A stretch of 47,306 bases of DNA from Pirellula staleyi DSM 6068 (GTDB lineage: Bacteria; Planctomycetota; Planctomycetia; Pirellulales; Pirellulaceae). Below, piece by piece: positions 42,934 through 47,306 of the stretch; position 1 is the first letter of the stretch; each line of letters starts with the position of its first letter. A program made the position numbers and the translations under genes. The notes under the pieces are model-generated. The model made no database searches. It was not told the origin of the DNA and worked only from the letters and a program-made list of their open reading frames with translations. Where the stretch lies: assembly GCA_945870455.1 (NCBI GenBank), contig CAMBSL010000010.1, positions 1 to 47,306 on the forward strand, given 5' to 3'.

Positions 42934-43452
42934 TGCAATGTTCCCCTTTACGTGATCGTTCCAACAATGCTCGTCGCCTTTCATCATCGTCTTTCGCTCC
43001 GCGAAAGAATGCGTCATTCACGCACCTTTTGCGGAGCAAAAGGCGACAATGTTTTGCCCCTCGCGGATCCAATCATAGCCTATCCGAGGGAGAACAAAGT
43101 GGCATGGGCGCCCTCGCCCTCATCTTTACCCACATTTCAGAACACGCTAGACTCGAAATCCCAATGGATTTGCGTGATCTCCGTGCGTTTTCTCCCCCTC
43201 GCCCCGCTTCGGGGATAGGGGGTCGGGGGGTGAGGGGAAGATCCCTGACTTGGTAGCCTCCGGTTCAGTGGTTTGTTTACGCTTCTGAAACGAGGATAGA
43301 CATTGCATTCACGATCAAAAACCAAATCAAAACACAATGTAAACCCCTCACCCCCGGCCCCTCTCCCCGAGACCAGGGCGAGGGGAGCAAGATCAGAAGA
43401 TGCGGGTAAATATGAGGCGTCTCGCCGGGGATTCACGAGCGCGCTCGTGCCA
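42934..43452. repeat. Repeat-filled 519-base gap
   Basis: Left part: an inverted repeat with TTTCGCTCCGCGAAAG (42992-43007) and CTTTTGCGGAGCAAAAGG (43026-43043), followed by GCGAC as in the 3985/4444 repeats. Right part: a long imperfect inverted repeat rich in CCCCTC/GAGGGG (43192-43239 against 43345-43386). The end, GGATTCACGAGCG (from about 43429), resembles a segment near 4130. I see no gene. Confidence 0.75.
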
Positions 43453-44892
43453 CTACATCAATACTTCGTTGACGACGCTTGCCGGTACGACGCCGGTGAG
43501 TTTGAAATCGAGCCCTTGCGAGCGGACGCTTAATCGTTCGTGATGAAGGCCTAGTTGGTGCAAGAGCGTTGCATGAATATCTCGAACATGAACCGAGTGA
43601 TCGACAGGGCCAAATCCAAACTCATCTGTCTCACCATAAATAGTTCCAGGTTTGAAGCCACCACCTGCAAACCACATGGTGAATGCGTCGATATGGTGAT
43701 TGCGTCCAGTCGATTCTCGAACTTCTCCCATGGGTGTGCGTCCAAACTCACCACCCCAAACCACGATCGTGTCCTTTAGCAATCCGCGTCTCTTCAAATC
43801 AAGAACCAAGCCGGCACACGACTGATCGATCTCGCGGCAAATCGATGGCAGGTGTTCCTCCAGGTTTTCGGTGGCCCCTCCGTGATGGTCCCAATTCGTA
43901 TGATAGAGTTGAACAAAGCGAACGCCCCGTTCGACCAGACGCCTTGCCAGCAAACAGTTTCTTGCAAAGCTGACTTCTTTGGGATCCTTGATGCCATATA
44001 GGTCGAGCGTTTCGGCGCTTTCGTCTGCGGTATTCATAAGATCCGGTGCACTCGACTGCATGCGATAGGCCATCTCATAGGCATTGATACGAGTCGCAAT
44101 CTCGTCGTCACCCGTGTCCGCTAGCCGCTTGGAATTCAACCTGCCAACGGCATCAATCACTTGCACCTGCTGGCTTTCGCTGATCGATTCAGGCGTTGTC
44201 AGATTTAAGATCGGTTCACCGCGATTGCGAAGCGGTACACCTTGATAGGTTGAGGGCAGCATGCCACTCCCCCAAAGTACGGCTCCCCCGCGAGGCCCAC
44301 GAGGCCCACTCTGCAGCACTACGAATCCAGGCAAATCTTTGCATTCGCTACCCAGACCATACGTTAACCAAGAGCCCATGCTGGGGCGTCCGAATTGGCC
44401 GGTCCCCGTGTTCATGAACAGCTTGGCGGGTGCATGATTGAAGAGGTCGGTTTTGCATGTGCGGATGAATGTTAGCTCATCAACGATCTTTGAAGTGTAG
44501 GGCAACAGGTCGCTGACCCAGGCGCCGCTCTGTCCATACTGATCAAACGTCCGCCGCGTTCCGAGCAAATTGATTCGGTGGCTGCTGTCCATGAATGCAA
44601 AACGTTTGCCTTCCAAATAGCTCGGAGGGATGGGTTGCCCATTGAGCCGATTGAGCGCTGGCTTATGGTCGAACATATCCAGTTGGGATGGACCACCCGC
44701 CATGAACAAATAGATAACTCGTTTGGCACGAGGCGGAAAGTGCGGCGGTTTGGGGGCAAGTGGATTATCCGATGGATCAGCGTTTGCGGAACTTGCGACC
44801 AGGTCAGCGAGCGCCATCGCGCCGACTCCAACACCGCATTGGCGGAAGAAATGACGGCGAGTCTGCTCCTGAAGGAATTGTTCGTAGTTCAT
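43453..44892 (-). CDS. DUF1501 family exported protein
   Basis: A 479-residue protein. The N-terminus TRRHFFRQCGVGVGAMALAD is a Tat signal. The DUF1501 core follows: AKRVIYLFMAGGPSQLDMFD, the conserved SLDL-type metal region, VDELTFIRTCKTDLFNHAPA, GFVVLQSGPRGPRGG, the GVRFVQLYHTNWDHHGGATE block, IVVWGGEFGRTPMGEVRE and GRNHHIDAFTMWFAGGGF. These Asp and His blocks resemble the metal site of alkaline phosphatase/sulfatase-fold enzymes, to which DUF1501 is related. The activity is unproven. It is transcribed after the DUF1549/DUF1553 gene with a 50-base gap, its usual partner. Confidence 0.93.
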   Translation of the reverse strand: MNYEQFLQEQTRRHFFRQCGVGVGAMALADLVASSANADPSDNPLAPKPPHFPPRAKRVIYLFMAGGPSQLDMFDHKPALNRLNGQPIPPSYLEGKRFAFMDSSHRINLLGTRRTFDQYGQSGAWVSDLLPYTSKIVDELTFIRTCKTDLFNHAPAKLFMNTGTGQFGRPSMGSWLTYGLGSECKDLPGFVVLQSGPRGPRGGAVLWGSGMLPSTYQGVPLRNRGEPILNLTTPESISESQQVQVIDAVGRLNSKRLADTGDDEIATRINAYEMAYRMQSSAPDLMNTADESAETLDLYGIKDPKEVSFARNCLLARRLVERGVRFVQLYHTNWDHHGGATENLEEHLPSICREIDQSCAGLVLDLKRRGLLKDTIVVWGGEFGRTPMGEVRESTGRNHHIDAFTMWFAGGGFKPGTIYGETDEFGFGPVDHSVHVRDIHATLLHQLGLHHERLSVRSQGLDFKLTGVVPASVVNEVLM

Positions 44893-44942
44893 TTGTTGCG
44901 TCGATGGGGTTTGGGTTTCATGATTCGTTGAGCATTCGGACT

Positions 44943-47306
44943 TTATTCTCGCGTGACGGTTTCATCCAAGTTGAGCAACACGCGAGCGGCGCTCAAGCGA
45001 TCGAGTTTGCCAAGGATCTCGATTTCGTCCGCGCGAGGGGGGCGAGATGTACATCGCTGGAAGGCTACCTCGATTCCATTGTGTTCAATGATTTTCTCCA
45101 GTGCCTTTGCGAATTCAAAAAAGGCAGCGTCATTGAGCAGTGTCAGGGCTTGAAGCGGTGTGTTGCTACGAATGCGACGGGTGCAGGAACTGTTTCCCTC
45201 GGGAGCGTCAAACACGTTGAGAGACGGTGGTGGAGTGGCCCGATAGAGGAATGTATACAGTCCCCGTCGATAACGATCCTCTCCCGTGCTAACTTTCCAT
45301 TCCCTTTTCACTTGCCCTTGGTTCATCACTCCGTCCGGGATCGGAGGAAAAACGGGAGCGCCCCCCATCTTGCTTGAAAGCAAACCACTCGCTGATAATC
45401 CGACGTCGCGAACGATTTCCGCGTCGAGCCTGAGGCGGCGTTGTTTCGCCAAAAACGTGTTTTCGCGATCCTTTTCCCGCAGTTCCGGGCGATCGATTGA
45501 GCTCTGACGATACGTGTTTGATGTGACGATCAATTGATGCAAGGCTTTCAGACTCCTGCCTTGCTCCATGAATTCAACCGCCAGCCAATCGAGCAACTCG
45601 GGATGCGTTGGCAGTGCGCCTTGCGTACCAAAATCATTCTCGGACTCCACCAAACCGCGGCCAAAATAGTTTTGCCATACTCGATTCACGATGACTCGTG
45701 CGGTCAATGGATTCGCCGGAGAAACGATCCATTGTGCTAAATCGAGGCGGTTGAGATTTGATTTCGTTTGGTCCAAAGAATGCAGCACCGATGGCGTGCC
45801 ACATGAAACTTCCTCGGCTGGGCGAGTGAAGTCTCCTTGAACGAACACGGTCGTTTTGCGAGGTTGTGCCAACTCCTTCATAACAAGCGTATTGACGCCT
45901 TGCTCAAGCATCGTATCGATCTGTCGAATGCGGCCCCGTGTCTTCTTAAAGTCGGCATCTGTAGCCCCTAACCCTTCGGCGTAGAGGATTTCCTTTTGCG
46001 GGGCAGTTCGTTTCTTTTTTTTATCACCGGACAAAATCTTCTGGGACTCTTTAGGTAGTTCCTTGCGTTGCTCCTCCGTAAGCTGCGCTTCCCAGGTTTC
46101 GATGGCCGAATCCATTTTCGCCATGACATCGCGTAGCATTTTGTCGAGTTGCTTTTTCTCCGCGATCAAGTCAGCCGCATTGAGCTCCGGAGGATAGACC
46201 GTTAACGTTGGCTCTTCTTGATTGTTGAAGAATGCGAAGAGCTGGTAGTACTCTTTCTGCAATATGGGATCAAACTTATGGTCATGACATTGTGCGCACC
46301 CAACCGTCAATCCAAGAAAAACGGTACCGGTCGTTGCAACGCGGTCAAAAACACTGTCGATCCTAAATTGCTCAACATCGATTCCTCCCTCTTGATTGAT
46401 TTGGGTGTTGCGGTGGAAGCCGGTGGCAATCTTTTGTTGTTCGGTGGCTCCAGGCAAAAGATCTCCCGCCAACTGCTCAATGGTAAATTGATCGAAGGGC
46501 ATGTCGCGATTGAGTGCGTTGATCACCCAATCGCGATATTTCCAAATTTGACGCGGTGAATCGAGGGAGTACCCGTTGCTGTCTGCATAGCGAGCTTGAT
46601 CGAGCCACCACCGTCCCCATCGTTCTCCATAATTGGGACTGCGAAGCAAGCGATCCGCTAAGTCGTCGTAGGCGTCGTTTGCGTTGATGGCCCAATTCGC
46701 AACAAACGCATCTACGTCTGCAATGGTTGGAGGGAGGCCGGTTATGTCCAAGCTCAATCTTCGTATCAGAGTGGTCGGGTCCGCTTCCTTGGAAGGCGTC
46801 AAACCATTTTGCACGAGCTTGTCATGGACGAACCAATCAATCGGGTTTGCGTGTTCGGCGTTGGGTTCGTTGGTTCGTAATGGCAGTTCGACTTTGACGG
46901 GCGGAATAAAGGACCAGTGTTTCTCATATTCCGCTCCCTGTTCGACCCAGGCTTGCAAAATCTGGCGTTGCTTGTCGGACAGTTTTTTCCCTGAGGAAGC
47001 GAGCGGCATGCATTCGTCGTCGTCCTCCTTCAAAAGAATTCGTCGAACGAGTTCGCTGGTATCGGGTTTGCCGGGCTGGACAGCAACATGGCCAGAATCC
47101 AGGGTCGCCAAGGCTCCTTCGCGGGTATCCAATCGCAACCCAGCCTCCCGTTTTGCGTGGTCGAAGCCGTGGCAGGCAAGGCAATTCTCGGAAAGGATGG
47201 GTCTGACATCTCGATTGAACTGAATCTGTTCAGCAAACAACGGCGAACCAGCAATTAGGTAAGCGAACGAAACATTGGCCAAGAAAAAAAGATGGATCGA
47301 TTCCTG
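44943..47306 (-). CDS. Cytochrome-like DUF1549/DUF1553 protein, 5' end cut by the window
   Basis: At least 787 residues are visible. The frame stays open to the window end, so I treat the gene as partial. A TTG at 47282 is a possible start, but the signal peptide (HLFFLANVSFAYLIAGSPLF, cleaved at LFA-EQ) seems to begin upstream. The order is: planctomycete cytochrome domain (FNRDVRPILSENCLACHGFD, haem C-x-x-C-H); DUF1549 (IRRLSLDITGLPPTIADVDA, YGERWGRWWLDQARYADSNG); a coiled coil at about 375-480; then DUF1553 (NPLTARVIVNRVWQNYFGRG, SNTYRQSS, RRLDAEIVRD-like RLRLDAEIVRDVGLSASGLL, NTPLQALTLLNDAAF). Such proteins are the standard partners of DUF1501. The function is unproven; electron transfer in polysaccharide breakdown has been suggested for the group. 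Confidence 0.92.
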   Translation of the reverse strand, partial: QESIHLFFLANVSFAYLIAGSPLFAEQIQFNRDVRPILSENCLACHGFDHAKREAGLRLDTREGALATLDSGHVAVQPGKPDTSELVRRILLKEDDDECMPLASSGKKLSDKQRQILQAWVEQGAEYEKHWSFIPPVKVELPLRTNEPNAEHANPIDWFVHDKLVQNGLTPSKEADPTTLIRRLSLDITGLPPTIADVDAFVANWAINANDAYDDLADRLLRSPNYGERWGRWWLDQARYADSNGYSLDSPRQIWKYRDWVINALNRDMPFDQFTIEQLAGDLLPGATEQQKIATGFHRNTQINQEGGIDVEQFRIDSVFDRVATTGTVFLGLTVGCAQCHDHKFDPILQKEYYQLFAFFNNQEEPTLTVYPPELNAADLIAEKKQLDKMLRDVMAKMDSAIETWEAQLTEEQRKELPKESQKILSGDKKKKRTAPQKEILYAEGLGATDADFKKTRGRIRQIDTMLEQGVNTLVMKELAQPRKTTVFVQGDFTRPAEEVSCGTPSVLHSLDQTKSNLNRLDLAQWIVSPANPLTARVIVNRVWQNYFGRGLVESENDFGTQGALPTHPELLDWLAVEFMEQGRSLKALHQLIVTSNTYRQSSIDRPELREKDRENTFLAKQRRLRLDAEIVRDVGLSASGLLSSKMGGAPVFPPIPDGVMNQGQVKREWKVSTGEDRYRRGLYTFLYRATPPPSLNVFDAPEGNSSCTRRIRSNTPLQALTLLNDAAFFEFAKALEKIIEHNGIEVAFQRCTSRPPRADEIEILGKLDRLSAARVLLNLDETVTRE

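Noticed and set aside
44760-45377. 205-codon plus-strand frame over the DUF1501/DUF1553 junction
   Set aside because: It is antisense to two well-supported genes and matches no family.

Overview
The window reads as chromosomal DNA of a planctomycete, most likely a Pirellulaceae member related to Rhodopirellula or Rubripirellula (inference). The main reasons are two planctomycete-type secreted cytochrome/DUF gene pairs (DUF1592 with DUF1552, and DUF1549/DUF1553 with DUF1501), a leucine-rich-repeat protein fused to a TlpA-like thioredoxin, a BBP2-type porin, many Tat signal peptides, and intergenic spaces packed with short palindromic repeats. There is no CRISPR array, rRNA operon, intact prophage or complete insertion sequence. 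The content is mostly core genome with a few accessory pieces.

Layout. 1-4.6 kb: the end of an ISL3-type transposase, the LRR-thioredoxin gene, an IS4-type transposase remnant, a SMUG1-type uracil-DNA glycosylase on the minus strand, and a repeat cluster. 4.6-9.2 kb: a BBP2 porin, an iron-dependent alcohol dehydrogenase and a secreted sialate O-acetylesterase. 9.3-13.3 kb: a minus-strand operon of DNA polymerase III delta (holA), a secreted protein of unknown function and a prepilin-peptidase-like membrane protein without the catalytic GxGD motif. 13.7-16.3 kb: a YciI-like gene followed 12 bases later by a Tat-exported single-chain EutB-EutC ethanolamine ammonia-lyase. 16.4-19 kb: terminator, XRE regulator, tRNA-Leu(UAA), DUF423 membrane protein and a His/Gly/aromatic-rich secreted protein. 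19.6-23.8 kb: a 1417-residue protein of unknown function. 24.7-25.2 kb: a RelB/ParE-type toxin-antitoxin pair in a repeat-rich gap.

25.7-32.4 kb is a plus-strand run: PilT-type ATPase, TolC-family lipoprotein, Tat-exported sialidase, and a haem-c/copper monooxygenase-like protein followed directly by a redoxin. 32.5-33.4 kb holds one copy of a 159-bp dispersed repeat and a cysteine-rich secreted protein. 33.8-37.2 kb: phoU, a phoB-type response regulator without its kinase, a YkgJ-type metal-cluster protein and hisS. 37.3-47.3 kb: the DUF1592/DUF1552 pair on the plus strand, the second, inverted copy of the 159-bp repeat, a secreted alpha/beta hydrolase, and the DUF1501 and DUF1549/DUF1553 pair on the minus strand, the last gene being cut by the window end.

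The most unusual points are: the apparently exported EutBC fusion, whose substrate and cofactor residues look intact; the prepilin-peptidase-like protein that keeps its zinc-cysteine domain but lacks both aspartates; the large orphan protein; a five-member family of nested hairpins bounded by GTAG and CTAC whose stems differ in sequence; and the 159-bp inverted repeat pair 9 kb apart. I did not find a clearly new defence or mobile system. All family assignments come from reading translated sequence and remembered family motifs, with no database search.
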